Assembly (NCBI GenBank): GCA_037043455.1
Contig: JAWPHD010000136.1
Location: forward strand, 557,229-621,228
Origin: Cyrtodaria siliqua
Lineage: Eukaryota > Mollusca > Bivalvia > Adapedonta > Hiatellidae
Reading direction: 5' to 3'
Length of the DNA stretch: 64,000 nt
Made by a program: the position numbers and the translations under genes. The notes under the pieces are model-generated. The model was not told the DNA's origin. It worked only from the letters and a program-made list of their open reading frames with translations, and made no database searches. Below, piece by piece: positions 35,240-46,987 of the stretch; the first letter of the stretch is position 1, and the number at the start of each line of letters is the position of its first letter.

Positions 35240-37190
35240 TCCGGGACATTGACTAGACGAACGTACTGACACTGCACTTCAACGATGGATTCGGTCGCCT
35301 TGTATTACACATGGTTAATAGAAGGAAATACGTAATGGGTATATTATACGGAATACAAGCAGGTCCATGTGATAAATAGTTTTCTGAGTATTCAAATGTG
35401 CACTATCCCGATTCATACTTTTTTAGTTATGCTCCAAAAAGTGTGACGCACGGACGCACACACGGACGGAAGGAAAAAGCGGCGACTATATCCTCTCCCC
35501 CATAATAAACAATCTAGTGTTTTTAGTTACAATATATTTTATATAAATAACTAAGGTAATAGTAAATGAAAAGAAAAAACTGTAATGGGGCCTCAATATA
35601 ATAATGTCTCTTTGGTAATCAGTCAGCGAGAAGTAAGCAGTTAAAAAGCATGCTATCCATGATTTTTCAACGACTACATTCAGTTGGGAAATGTGTCTTT
35701 AATCATAACAAGTAACAACACTTATAAAAAGCGGAAACACATTTCTCTTATCTGAAATCCTTTGGACAGTTTATGTCTTTTGCGCAATATATGCATTATC
35801 AGAAAAACAATAGTGATGTTGCAATTATTCTGAGGAAGACTTACACTTCTTCTTCGATGCGTGTTCCCTCTTTTACGACTTAGTGAACTTATATATGCAA
35901 GCAAAGGCATGAATGTTGCATAGTACATACTTTCATTAATAATATATCAAAACAATACCTAATTCATAATATAATAATTAAATCATCTTATAAAGTTGTG
36001 AATTACTGATTCTTACAATTTTATACATAGTGGGTGGGATAATTTTACTTCCAATTGCAAGTAAAATAGTGATTTTAAGTAAAATGCAATGCTGAAACAA
36101 AGCTTATTTATTCTGTATTAAACTAATATGAATTATAAACTTAATTGCATATTTTTAAAAGTATATGATCAATTATCAAAATCTAACTGGCTACAATCGT
36201 TATCGTTCCTTGCACTCACACATATCTCTGCTAACGACTAAATTACAAGATTTTGATAAAACCTGTTAAATTGGAATATGTTTGCCTGAAACTTATTTAT
36301 TTCTTGTGTAAATATAATTTTCAGAACATCTGCAAATTAGATGTTGCAAGATTTGAAATAATGCATGAAAACAATTTCGTTTTAATCGAGACTATTTTAC
36401 TACAAAAATAATACGTACTTCCTCAATCGAAACGCATATGTAAACATTTCAAACCGAAGCTCGATAGCAGAACATTACTAAAAAAATTAACTCATAGAGA
36501 TTTTTTTGAAAATATTGAATATATGTCTATATTTTATCTTTGCGGATCACGCAAAAGGATTTATAATAAACATCGTCAATCGTCATAATGTTTTTTCAAT
36601 AATCACGTGACCTAACCGTTCGCACTACTTTCTTTGACGTTGACAGAGTCAGAAATGACACCGGTAGAGATTGGGAATGTGCTGTGTTAACGTTATTTCC
36701 GGTTTGAATAAATGCCGGTATAACTGAAACAGCTTGTCCAGCTAAAGGACCTATGTATATTGTATTTATAATAGCATGCGATGTTTGCACTTCTAGAGGC
36801 AGAATGGAAATTAACGCATTGCAGTTAATGGTTTTCCTTTTCAGTTAAATCGGAGTTATTATGCATGATACAATAGTATTGGTAGCTCATAATACATCTT
36901 ATTAATATATGGATGTTATGTTATTTACATGCACCGACATTTATTTAATTAAAAACAAGATATACGAAGTCGAATGAATACGACATAAACATTTGTTATT
37001 ATTAATGTTTCACATAGAACCACACACAATCGTTGAGTTTTTAATAACTCTGACCAACATTTCTTGATGGTAGAATTTGTGTTAAATGTAGTGAATAACA
37101 CATTTCAGACGACCTTCGAATATAGAAAACTGCATAGCTTGATTTATCTCTAAACGATTTGAAAAGCTTAGGTAAATTGTTTTACAACCT
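35240..37190. other. No gene recognised; fragment of the 'agggccataactctg' family 3' end
   Basis: 'acggacgcacacacggacgg' with 'gcggcgactatatcctct' (35453-35505) resembles the end of the repeat family at 54.96-56.35 kb. The rest is unremarkable. Confidence 0.4.
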
Positions 37191-37194
37191 TTAC

Positions 37195-37375
37195 TTCAAA
37201 GTAGCTATCCCTCCAATAATAGCACATTTTACATGTACACCGTTTCTAAACCTACTGACGTGGAGGTATATATAACTTGCATATTTTGAATATTCAAACT
37301 CTATAGACACAGTATAAACGGTTTAAACCGGACAGGCCAAACCCCGAAGCTGGAGCGTCGAATTAACTGCATTGT
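37195..37375 (+). repeat. Dispersed repeat R1, partial copy
   Basis: 'aagtagctatccctccaata', 'cctactgacgtggaggtat', 'tataaacggtttaaacc' and 'ctggagcgtcgaattaa' match the copies at 11.2 and 43.1 kb. Confidence 0.8.
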
Positions 37376-37377
37376 AC

Positions 37378-37416
37378 TTAACGGCTCATCAACACACACG
37401 TGTTATTTAGAACCGC

Positions 37417-37478
<62 letters not shown>

Positions 37479-37620
37479 ATGGGCGAATGATGCATTGGAA
37501 TCCGGGAACCTGTCTTACTCTTACTAACGAATAGAGTCCTGTGGTTCAGCCGTTCTTTATCCTGCTAGAAGGATAGACACCGATATACGGGACTACCTGG
37601 TTTGCGTCCCTATTCCTCAC
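37378..37620 (-). mobile_element. SINE family B partial copy with (GA)n expansion
   Basis: 'aacggctcatcaacacac', 'agaaccgccacagagagaga' and 'ggatagacaccgatatacgggac' match the copy at 44762. A (GA)n tract at about 37417-37473 has expanded inside it. Confidence 0.75.
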
Positions 37621-38036
37621 TTCGAGATGAAAGAAAATATGTTATTCACAACAAATTTTCTTCTTATTTTATGATTTTACAAACAATTGTTTAGAGACAC
37701 TACGGCAGAACGACAAGGGAGGCAATTTCAATAACTAAGCCACTTTACACGTTTTTTTGCCCGACTACAAAAAATAAAGATATTTTATTTATACCCAAAT
37801 ATAATTTTTTTTTAGTATATTTACATTGGCAGTCGTCATTTCCTTTTTACTTTAAAAATCCATTGCAAATCATTGTTTAAATAGAATTTACAATTTGCAG
37901 TGTTTTTTTTTTAAGTAGCTACAGTGAAAATAAAACTCTATATTTCACAATGTGAAATAACACTTTTATTGCATTGATAAAATACAAGCATTTCATTGCT
38001 TATCATAAAATAAAACACTCGATTCGCATTTTTTAT

Positions 38037-38039
<3 letters not shown>

Positions 38040-38071
<32 letters not shown>
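38040..38071. repeat. (GT)n microsatellite
   Basis: About 15 GT units. Confidence 0.97.
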
Positions 38072-38072
<1 letters not shown>

Positions 38073-38079
38073 TGTGTCG

Positions 38080-39620
38080 TTTAACGTCCCTCCACCACTT
38101 GACCCGATAAGGGATGGACACAATAAAGTCTGGACAGAATCGCACATTCACTACCGGCGTTCAAACCCGCATAAACGTCGAAAATGTGCGATTCTTAATT
38201 GCATACTACCGTAATTTTAGACGGTATTTTTGTCATTACCAAATACAGTCAGGCTATATTAAGAAACTACTAAATGGAATATAAGTTTTATTCTATATAA
38301 ACTAGCGGGAACTAAATGAAAAATAACAATTTTGCCTGCTTAAAGGGGGTACATCAGGCTTTTAAAAGGGGTCTAGGGTTCCGACTTAAAATTGACAAAT
38401 AATGATATTTTATTTTTTAAAGCGCCTAAACATAATGAATGATCCTAAAAATGACCCCTTAGTTACAAGGAAATACGTGCTATCCTAGGTTACGCACCAG
38501 GGTTAATTTCAGCATTTTATGCCCGATTCCATCCTAGCTATATGGTGTATTCGAAGTTTAAACCTTAAAAATATGGTTCGTACATCATATTTTAATGGAT
38601 ATAAGTGTTTTATCATGAACTGGAACATTTTTTACAATTTAAGATATTTCTAGAATAAGTCCTGATACTGTTAATAATTTCATGAAATTAAAATAAAAAT
38701 TAAAACAACGATGAAGCTGCTTGGCACAATCTGGATAAGGTAATCCATAACGATACTGACCGAGTGCATGTTCTGCGCCAAAACTACGTTAATCAGTGCA
38801 TCTACATCAAAGCTGTTTGTCTTGTTTGTCTTTGAGTCGTTTGAGTGGCCTTTACGTGCCGGTATCAAAGGAATAGAAAGTAAGTAATATTTGATTAAAA
38901 AAATAATTAAAAAAATAATTAGAACAAGAAAAAACGTACCTTAAAATAGTCCGCTTGAAATGCTAACTAGCAAAGAAAAGAAACGTACCTGCAAATAGAC
39001 CGCTTTCAAAAATGTAATCCGTCCAGTACAAAGTACACGCAAAATTGTACACATACACGAATATCAAATATTTGATTACATACAAATATTTAATTGCACA
39101 TATTTGTCAATAAACGAACTGGCAAACAATAATGAATATGTTGCAATTCAGAGCGTCATTAAATCCACTATAAAGGATATTTATAAAGAAGAAAAAAAAG
39201 TTGATTCTACTGGTTAATATTAGACCTTAGATTTAGAATATAGCATACAGATTATAGATTAGGAAAACGTGCTTACTATTGAGGCCTCTAAACGTTAAAT
39301 CTTTATTAATCTCTCAAGATTTAATACAGTGAAAAACCTAGAGGAACATCACGATGTTAATGATATAGAAATGCACTTATTAGATGTATTTGATATCGAA
39401 ACCAAATAATTATTTCCAAACGCACTTATCGGTTGTACTGAAAGTATGTATACCATGAGCACGGAGACACTTAAGATCAACCTCAATTTCCTTCTGTAAA
39501 CTTACAATAAATTGAAAACTAACCTTGTGGTAGTTGCAATAACAAGTTAAAAACCTTACCACAATTGATCAATTGAATTTGTCAGTTGAATACCTATGGC
39601 AAATACATATTAAAAGAAAC
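38080..39620. other. No gene recognised
   Basis: AT-rich. A short frame at 38680-38868 (minus) has no recognisable domain. Confidence 0.4.
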
Positions 39621-39690
39621 TGACATAATATTCACTAACTAGTTTATTAAAAGTAGCTTAGAAAAACGAAGAATGGCGAAACTGTATTAT
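39621..39690. repeat. Half-copy of the 16.5-kb palindrome arm
   Basis: 'tgacataatattc', 'agtttattaaaagtagctta' and 'aaaacgaagaatggc' follow the same order as one arm of 16450-16592, but the second arm is absent. Confidence 0.65.
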
Positions 39691-39752
39691 GCACTGTCGG
39701 TTACCTGAGACGGTGTAGCGTATTTCAGTTAAAGGCTGGACAGTTTTTCAAG

Positions 39753-39778
39753 ATGGCGAATGTCAACAATCTTGAGAG
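39753..39778 (+). other. Candidate first coding exon (MANVNNLE) with consensus donor
   Basis: ATGGCGAATGTC...GAGAG|gtaagt: a start in 'caagATGG', nine codons and a perfect donor at 39779. The AAGATGGCG start resembles YY1-type initiator sites. It does not join in frame to the exon at 58277. No partner exon found, so this may be chance. Confidence 0.2.
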
Positions 39779-40779
39779 GTAAGTGTCGTGCATGTCGTGC
39801 ATGTCGTGCATGTTTACCTGCTATATCTTTGTTTTGCACTTTTAAAACTTGCCACTCACTACCAGTGGTGAACAAAGGAATAGTCTGATGTTGTTGTTTT
39901 TTGCTTCGACTTACCTATTTCCTCGTGCATCAGTTGTCTGAAATCCGATTCGGTGGTTCCACTACTCCGGCCGATAAAGGCTCTGGGTATCGTTTAACCA
40001 CCCATAGGATATGTTGTCTGCTTTTTAATTTAGTCTTTTGACTGTTACTTATGATGCGCGGGCTTCATAACCGTTAATCCCAACTAAATTCCACTTTGTT
40101 TATTTCGCTCTTCGGGGCATAGAATTTTATTAGATACTGTGACCATACGCCGCTGGACATGGCAGTAAATATGACATGTCCATCGCAATCTGTCGAGAGA
40201 GATGATGTAGAAACTGTGGATTTTAAATATTTAGACACAGAGTAGACCTCAATTTTGGACACAGTGTAGACACACGTTCATTCTTTATTGGACACAGTGT
40301 AGAAACATGTTTCAAGAGGATAAATAATGAAGAATGCTTCGTAATAAAGAAATCTTCATTGCTTTTGCTATTCTCATAATTGTTATTGTTAAGCTTTGTC
40401 TCTTTACCTTCATTGTATGGGTCATATATGTTTCAAATTGATCTTCATTCATTTATGAAAATCCCGTATCAATATTTTGAGAAATATATGACCATTTCCC
40501 GCGACCTAAAATCAATCCAGCATGTGTGAACTTATGTTTTGTCCAGTCAAATGCTATTTTTTTATACAAAAGCATTTTATTTTAATTTACAAACTGAGCA
40601 TGTCATATGGCAAGTTAAAAAAAATCTACGACATTGCTATTAATTGCTGAATACCTCGGATTTCTTTACAAAAAGACTCATAGATTATCAGCTGAGTTTT
40701 TTTCAATGCCAGACGAAACCGATCACGCCGTAAACACAGAACAAGTATCGAAAAAGCTTAAATTGTGACATAATTATTA

Positions 40780-41100
40780 TGAGGCTCCACCCAGATATGT
40801 GACACATAAGGCTCCACCTAGCTGTGTGACATATGAGGCTCCACCCAGGTGTGTGACATATGAGGCTCCACACAGTTGTGTGACATATGAGGCTTAGAGG
40901 TTCCACCCAGCTGTGTGACATATGAGGCTCCACACAGCTGTGTGACATATGAGGCTCCACACAGCTGTGTGACATATGAGGATCCACACAGTTGTGTGAC
41001 ATATAAGGTTCCACACAGCTGTTTGACATATAAGGCTCCATACAGCTGTGTGACATATGAGCTCCACACATCTGTGTGACATATGAGGCTCCACACAGAG
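40780..41100. repeat. 27-bp satellite, array 1
   Basis: Unit 'gaggctccacacagctgtgt' + 'gacatat'. Contains the palindrome cacacagctgtgtg. A 27-bp unit keeps all frames open, producing apparent proteins rich in CGASYVTQL or VEPHMSHS on the minus strand. Confidence 0.95.
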
Positions 41101-41265
41101 CTCTGTCAATTAAAAGGGTTGCTGGCAAAACTAAAAGCCGCTAGACAGTGGGCTGGTTCAATTAATGCTCACGTACAGATAAAAGGAAGAACATAGGAAT
41201 AGTCTGATTTTTTTTTGATTTTTTTTGCTTAGACTTACCTATTTCCTCGTGTATCAGTTGTCCAC

Positions 41266-41355
41266 ACATCTGTGTGACATATGAGGCTCCACCCAGCAGT
41301 GTGACATATGAGGCTCCATCCAGCTGTGTGACATATGAGGCTCCACACAGAGCTC
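41266..41355. repeat. 27-bp satellite, array 2 (about 3 copies)
   Basis: Same unit, in the deleted repeat unit. Confidence 0.93.
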
Positions 41356-41974
41356 TGTTAATTAAAAGGGTTGCTGGCAAAACTAAAAGCCGCTAGACAG
41401 TGGGCTGGTTTAATGAATGCTCACGTGCAGATAAAAGGAAGAACATAGGAATAAGAATAGTCTGAATTTTTTATTTTTTATTAGACTTACCTATTTCCTC
41501 GTGTATAGTTGTCTGAAATTGAATCGAAAGCCATCTTCTTTTGCGCCTCAGTTCCAGTGATGTAAACTTTAAATACGCGGCCAACATCCATAAAAGAAGA
41601 ACATGTAAATGACACATATAAGAACATTTAAGTACACTTTAGGGCTATGTATGTATTATTTTAGAGGCGCATAACGTCACAGAGTAGCAATCTGTCGAGA
41701 GAAATGATGTAGAAACTGTCGATTTTAAATATCCTCCATTTTTGACACAGTGTAGACACTCGTTCATTCTTTTTTCGGACACAGTGTAGAAACATGTTTA
41801 CAGTGGGATAAATAATGAAAAATGTTGTTTAGCGCAGATAAAATTATTTAAGTCGCCCCCTAGCAATATTAAGGTTTAAGTGTTTTGTGATGACCCCTGC
41901 CAGAAGGTATCACCTCAGAATCAGTCTGACCTGCTCGTTACCGACGCCATTACTTTACAAAGCTAAGCAAAGTT

Positions 41975-42472
41975 TTGCTAAAAGAAATTTTGTTTTACGG
42001 AGTTAAAGCGAAGTTGTTCCGAAGGATATTGTCGCAGATTATTCGAGGAACGGTGTTTTCAGTTAAGTATTTTTTTATACTGTATAGTTGCTGCTATTTT
42101 GCTGTTATTCTACAGCATGTTGTACATGTCCGTAGCTGCGCTGGAACACACGAGGCATTGAAAACCCTTCGTAATAAAGAAAGCTTCATTGCTATTGCTT
42201 TTCTCATAATTGTTATTGTTAAGCTTTGTCTCTTTACCTTCATTGTATGGGTCATTATGTTTCAAATTGATCTTCATTCACTTACGAAAATTCCGTATCA
42301 ATATTTTGAGAAAATATACGACCATTTCCCGCGACCTAAAATCAATCCAGCATACGTGTACTTATGTTTTGTCCAGTCAAATGATTTTTTTTATACAAAA
42401 GCATTTTATTTTAATTTCCAAACTGAGCATGTCATATGGCAACTTAAAAAAATTCTACGACATTGCTATTAA
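41975..42472 (+). other. 165-codon open frame inside the repeat block
   Basis: The frame is hydrophobic, with two or three possible membrane segments (about residues 30-50 and 73-97). Its 3' two-thirds are duplicated at 40340-40640, where the frame is broken by stops and indels. No family recognised. The paralogous copy shows no sign of coding constraint, so it is probably non-coding, though a spacer-encoded membrane peptide cannot be excluded. Confidence 0.2.
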
Positions 42473-42604
42473 TTGCTGAATACCTCGTATTTCTTTACAA
42501 AAAGACTCATAGATTGTCAGCTGAGTTTTTTCAATGCCAGACGAATCCGATCACGCCGTAAACATAGAACAAGTTTCGAAAAAGCTTAAATTGTGACATA
42601 ATTA

Positions 42605-42975
42605 TTATGAGGCTCCACACAGCTGTGTAACATATGAGGCTCCACACAGTTGTGTGACATATGAGGCTCCACACAACTGTGTGACATATGAGGCTCCATA
42701 CAGCTGTGTGACATATGAGGCTCCGCACAACTGTGTGACATGAGGCTCCACAAATCTGTGTGACATATGAGGCTCCACCCAGCTGTGTGACATATGAGGC
42801 TCCACACATCTTTGAGACATATGAGGCTCCACACATATGTGTGACATATGAGGCTCCACACATCTTTGTCACATCTGAGGCTCCACACAGATGTATGACA
42901 TATGATGCTCCACCCAGCTGTATGACATATGAGGCTCCACACAGCTGTGTAACATATAAGGCTCCACACAGAGCT
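42605..42975. repeat. 27-bp satellite, array 3 (about 14 copies)
   Basis: Same unit as at 40780 with more point variants (catctttg, catatgtg) and one unit shortened by 3 nt. Confidence 0.95.
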
Positions 42976-43129
42976 CTGTCAATTAAAAGGGTTGCTAACA
43001 AAAATAAAAGCCGCTAGACAGTGGGTGTGTTGAACTGTAAGACGGTTCTATTTCACCTATTGGGATTTCAAAGTAATCAATTATGCCGTCTGTGTCGCTC
43101 CCTTGAACTGAGTTCCTTAAGGTAGCTAT

Positions 43130-43465
43130 CATGCCAACAATAGCCAAATTTTACAACATAAGTATGTTCACCGTTTCCGAACCTACTGATGACGAGGTGT
43201 ATATATTACGTTCATATTTTGAGAATCCAATGGACACAATATAAACGGCTTAAACCAGCGAGACCAAACCCAAAAACTGGAGCGTCGAATTAAGTTACCA
43301 ACTCGTAGTTCATTTTACGCATATTCAATCTCGGGCATTTTATGTAGATCTTTCCTGAATTAAAAACTATACTTTTAATCGGCACATGTGCATTATTTTA
43401 TGACCTGAACACTTGGATAGAGTTTGGATAAATACTTGTGTAGTGTAATTTTGCCGTTTTTTGAC
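43130..43465 (+). repeat. Dispersed repeat R1, fullest copy
   Basis: 'aaggtagctatcatgccaac', 'cgaacctactgatgacgagg', 'ataaacggcttaaaccagcg', 'ctggagcgtcgaattaa', 'acgcatattcaatctcgggc' and the end 'gtgtaattttgccgttt'. Confidence 0.82.
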
Positions 43466-43654
43466 GGGTTAATGCCTTTAAAGTTCGAACTACAAAAAAC
43501 ATACCCAGGTTTTCTTTACACAGGTCACTTCCCTTTAACACTTTATCCCTTTTATATGCAATTGTTTTGATCCTTCTTTGATACTCAAATCAGAAATAGT
43601 ATCATTTATGTTTTTTTGTATACGTGTATACATGTATGACACTGTAAATAAATA

Positions 43655-44420
43655 AAAAATGTTTAGGGTATTTGTGTATTTGAACTTTTGACCCCTATCC
43701 CAGAGTCCCATGGTGATACTGGAGCAAACCCCTCCAACCGCAACCCCAGGGAAGACGTCCGAGTTTTAAATAATAAATCATTTGACATGCTGTGTATCTC
43801 TTTCATAGACGACTATTATACCAATTAATGTGCAAGAGTATGAAAAAATGACACCGTAATTGAATTATTAGTGTATTTGATGTCCCTTCCTCCAGGCCCC
43901 ACCGATGACGTAGGAGGAAACAAATGTATACAGTGTAATCCCATCATCATGTTTCATCCACCTGCCCCACCCCCACCCACACACACAACCCCCAACACTG
44001 GGCCCCCGGGCAGACGTCCGATGTTGAAATAATACAATCGTTTGATATGTTGTTTATCTTTCAAAGACGTGTACTTGCACCAAGTTATGTGGAAGAATAT
44101 AGAAAAATGACAGTGTAATTGATTTTTACATTTTGACCCCATGAGGGACCCTGTGTGCGGAGCCATCATCACAATGTTTCATTTAGACATAATTACAAAA
44201 AAAATAATAATGAAAAATGACCCCAAATCCACCCACCCCACAACCCCCTCGCCAACCCACCCACCCACCCCGGGACCCCGGGCAGACGTCCGAGTTTGCG
44301 AAATAATAACATCGTTTGATATGTTGTTCTTTCATAGACGATTACATATACCAAGTTATGGGCAAAAATATTGAAAACTGACAATGTAATTTTTAGTGTA
44401 TTTGACCTTTTGACATACCC
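43655..44420. repeat. ~260-bp tandem repeat, three copies
   Basis: Each copy has 'ttttgaccc', a C-rich stretch (cacccccacccac), 'agacgtccgag', 'aataat..atcgtttgatatgttg', 'tttcatagacga' and 'aaaaatgacagtgtaatt'. The agacgtccga anchors are at about 43754, 44011 and 44285. Confidence 0.85.
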
Positions 44421-44536
44421 TGAGGGCGCCTGCGCTTGGAGCCAAAACTAATGTTGCTCTTGCGCGCCGTCATCATATGGTGAAGTCCTAAGTTTGGTTG
44501 AATTCCGTTCAGTGATTTAGGAGGACATGCGGTAGC

Positions 44537-44562
44537 GGACGGACGGACGGACGGACGAACGG
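44537..44562. repeat. (GGAC)n microsatellite
   Basis: Six GGAC/GGAC-like units. Confidence 0.9.
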
Positions 44563-44761
44563 AGGCGGTTTTAATATACTCTGTTTTTTTAATCAAAAAC
44601 GTGGGTATAAAAAATGAACTATAACCTATACAAATACTACATGTCTTTGTAGACCTCTGGTAACAAGAGGACATATTATCATGATTCACGAGCTCAGAAG
44701 GAAAGGGTCTCGAAGGAATGCCTTTGGGAGGAAGAGCTAATAAAAACGACTTTATAATTGA

Positions 44762-45072
44762 ATTGAATGTTGTTTAACGGCTCATCAGCACAGTATATGT
44801 TATTTAGAGCCGCCCCAGAGAGAGGGGAAGGATACATAGGAATCCGGGAACCTGCCCTACTCTTATTATCGAATAGATTCCTATGGTTCTTTAACGTGTT
44901 CGGAGGATAGACCTATACAAGGGACCGCCCGGTTTACGTCCCCATCCGACGGACGAGGCTAAGGGAAAGTGTCTTGCCCAAGAACACACCGACGGAACTC
45001 AGTGGCACCACGGAGGATTGAACCCGGGGCCTCCGGTTAAAAATCCGCCGCGCTACCGACTGCGCCAAGTAA
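44762..45072 (-). mobile_element. tRNA-derived SINE, family B, near full-length
   Basis: On the minus strand the head (45068-44998) reads 'TTGGCGCAGTCGGTAGCGCG', 'GCGGATTTTTAACCGGAGG' and B box 'GGGTTCAATCCTC', a tRNA fold. It is followed by 'tgttcttgggcaagacactt' and a tail ending 'gccgttaaacaac'. Confidence 0.85.
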
Positions 45073-45079
45073 GACAAAT

Positions 45080-45858
45080 GTAAACAACTCGTGTCTTGTT
45101 GCAAAAACAGCTTATAAGTTCATCGACATAATCACTGACGTTAATTAAGTTCAATCACTTGATTTGTTACTATGACGACGTCGATGAAAACCGCAACACT
45201 AGTGCGTGCTTTTTTATCACCTCACCTGTTACGACGCAGCATTTGTATTATTTTCCATTAACATACCGTAAATTCGAGTTGATTTGAAAATTGTCTCTTA
45301 ACATTCGCCATGGCAACCAGAATACGGTTCAGCTACGTACTACATACTGATGCACACTACGCGGCAGGTATCATTACAGAAGAGATAGCATCAATAAAGT
45401 GTCGTCTGCTGTTAGGCAGATTTATTGTTAAAATGACAGTGAGTTAAGAACATATTGATCCGTACCTGGCTTTTGCTATGCCATTCAAATGTAGATTAAA
45501 CGTTCAGTCGAAGTGATTTGAAACTGTTACAAGTAAGTGGCGTCTATATATTTGTGTCCATATGTGTCTACGTATTGTTTATATAAATGTGTCTATAAAT
45601 CTGTTTGCAATTATTTGTTTTAACTGTCACAGTTATGATGGAAGAGGATTTTAAAATGAATTTAATAAGGTAATATGTGAGTGCTGGCGTGCGCGATTGC
45701 GTACGTGAGCGCGATCGTGTTCGTGTTTTCACTAAATCGCTTCATTATGGCATTTCAAAATATTAAAGGGGCTGATGGCGACCTAGAATTATAGCTGGGT
45801 TAAACTTAAATACGCGAGTAAAACCATTTTCATATGAAACGTACACATGCATTAAACT
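45080..45858. other. No gene recognised
   Basis: Ordinary AT-rich sequence with one GC-rich dinucleotide patch (45680-45730). Confidence 0.4.
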
Positions 45859-45859
45859 A

Positions 45860-46148
45860 CGAGAGATGTTCAACTTATAATTGAACACTTTCATTGTGTA
45901 ACTGAAACAACTATCTTGAAATTCTCGCCGAGTATGTTGATTTTAATGTCAAGTCTAATGATTCCTTCGATATGAAACATTATGACATGCACTATTATGT
46001 GCTCCCTAATCTTGCTGCATCCGTATTTTTGAAAAAAGCAAGAGAATGACATTTTGAAGCAAAAATCTTCAATTATAACAATAACTGCAATACAAATTTT
46101 AAAACAAATGCTTTTAAAATGTCGTTTAAGGTTACAGTATTCTGATAT
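45860..46148 (+). mobile_element. Fragment of the 32.2-kb mariner-like element
   Basis: Begins 'ta|cgagagatgttcaacttat' and follows the left 290 bp of 32240-33349 closely ('ctatcttgaaattctcgccg', 'gattccttcgatatgaaac'). The right part is missing. Confidence 0.85.
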
Positions 46149-46629
46149 ATGAATGGATGTATTGTGGTAGGGGGGATTAGTGACAGGATGTCCGAACAAA
46201 AGATATTGCATCAGTCTCCTTACTCTTTTAGCGTAAAAGGATTAAGAATAAAATTGACAAAAAATGTTTAAAATGATACCAAGCATGTGTGCATAAGACT
46301 TAAAATGTGAACGATATGACCATTTTTAGGTTATAATAACGTCACTTCCGGTTTATTATGATCTTCTTCCGGTTTTAGTCTACAATCATATAGTGCTTGA
46401 AAATACATTTAAAATGATACGATTCGGTCCATAAATGAGATAGTTATGGGTATTTAAAGTTTTGACCAATCAGTAATGTGTCGCAAATGTAATTTATAAC
46501 GTACAAACATGACTGTATAACTGCCTGTAAACTTTTACGATTTAATCCCCTAATGGTTAAACCGTTACCTAGGCGACTTAATATTTAAAGTAAATAAATG
46601 ATTAGCTCTAACTAGAAATGGTTCAGTGA

Positions 46630-46900
46630 CTTGTTAAGCCGAGTTCTGTATCCGTATCTGTATCTGTATGGTTATGAAGTAGGACCAATACTAGTATATG
46701 ACTTCGGGGAGAGTGCGCGAGCTAAGTAGCAGTTGGAAAGGGACGACTTGAATCCCTCAACTGTTTGGGCGCTAATAGAGTTCTCGTCCAGGTGGTTCCA
46801 CTTAATCACGGTTTTTACGAAGAATGAGTTCCTGTATTGATCAGTGTTGGCGTTATCTATCACAAAGCACTTTGAATTATTTGTTACTTGTCGCTCAATA
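46630..46900 (-). mobile_element. LINE 3' fragment (CR1/jockey-like)
   Basis: On the minus strand it encodes NTDQYRNSFFVKTVIKWNHL then a tail ending FKSSLSNCYLARALSP. The SFF-(x)5-WN-x-L spacing is typical of the end of CR1/jockey-like reverse transcriptases. It ends with (GATACA)n at about 46640-46665. Confidence 0.8.
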
Positions 46901-46987
46901 ATGTTTTTAGATTCAAAATCTGATAATTTCCCTTTTCCTCTTCTTCAAATATCTGTGCAATTATTTTTTCTCTTTTCTTGGTGGAGT

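Larger units (their letters stand above)
39870..43026. repeat. Large multi-copy repeat block carrying a 27-bp satellite
   Basis: Three units start at about 39870, 41185 and 41445 with 'gaacataggaatagtctgat..gacttacctatttcctcgtg'. Units 1 and 3 then share 'gatgtagaaactgt.gattttaaatat', 'acacagtgtagaaacatgtt', ~430 bp of similar sequence (40340-40770 and 42165-42600) and the satellite, closing with 'gagctctgtcaattaaaagg'. Unit 2 is a deleted version. Unit 3 has ~350 bp (41818-42165) absent from unit 1. Confidence 0.85.

Noticed and set aside
40703..41128. Apparent 141-, 92- and 71-codon proteins rich in CGASYVTQ/VEPHMSHS
   Set aside because: They are translations of a 27-bp satellite whose length is a multiple of three, so several frames stay open. 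Units vary without regard to codon position.
42531..43001. 156-codon minus-strand frame and its overlapping companions
   Set aside because: Same 27-bp satellite artefact.
45891..46211. 106-codon minus-strand frame as a transposase
   Set aside because: It lies in a fragment of the non-autonomous mariner-like element. The sequence shows no DD(E/D) catalytic pattern, and the corresponding region at 32.3 kb is not open.
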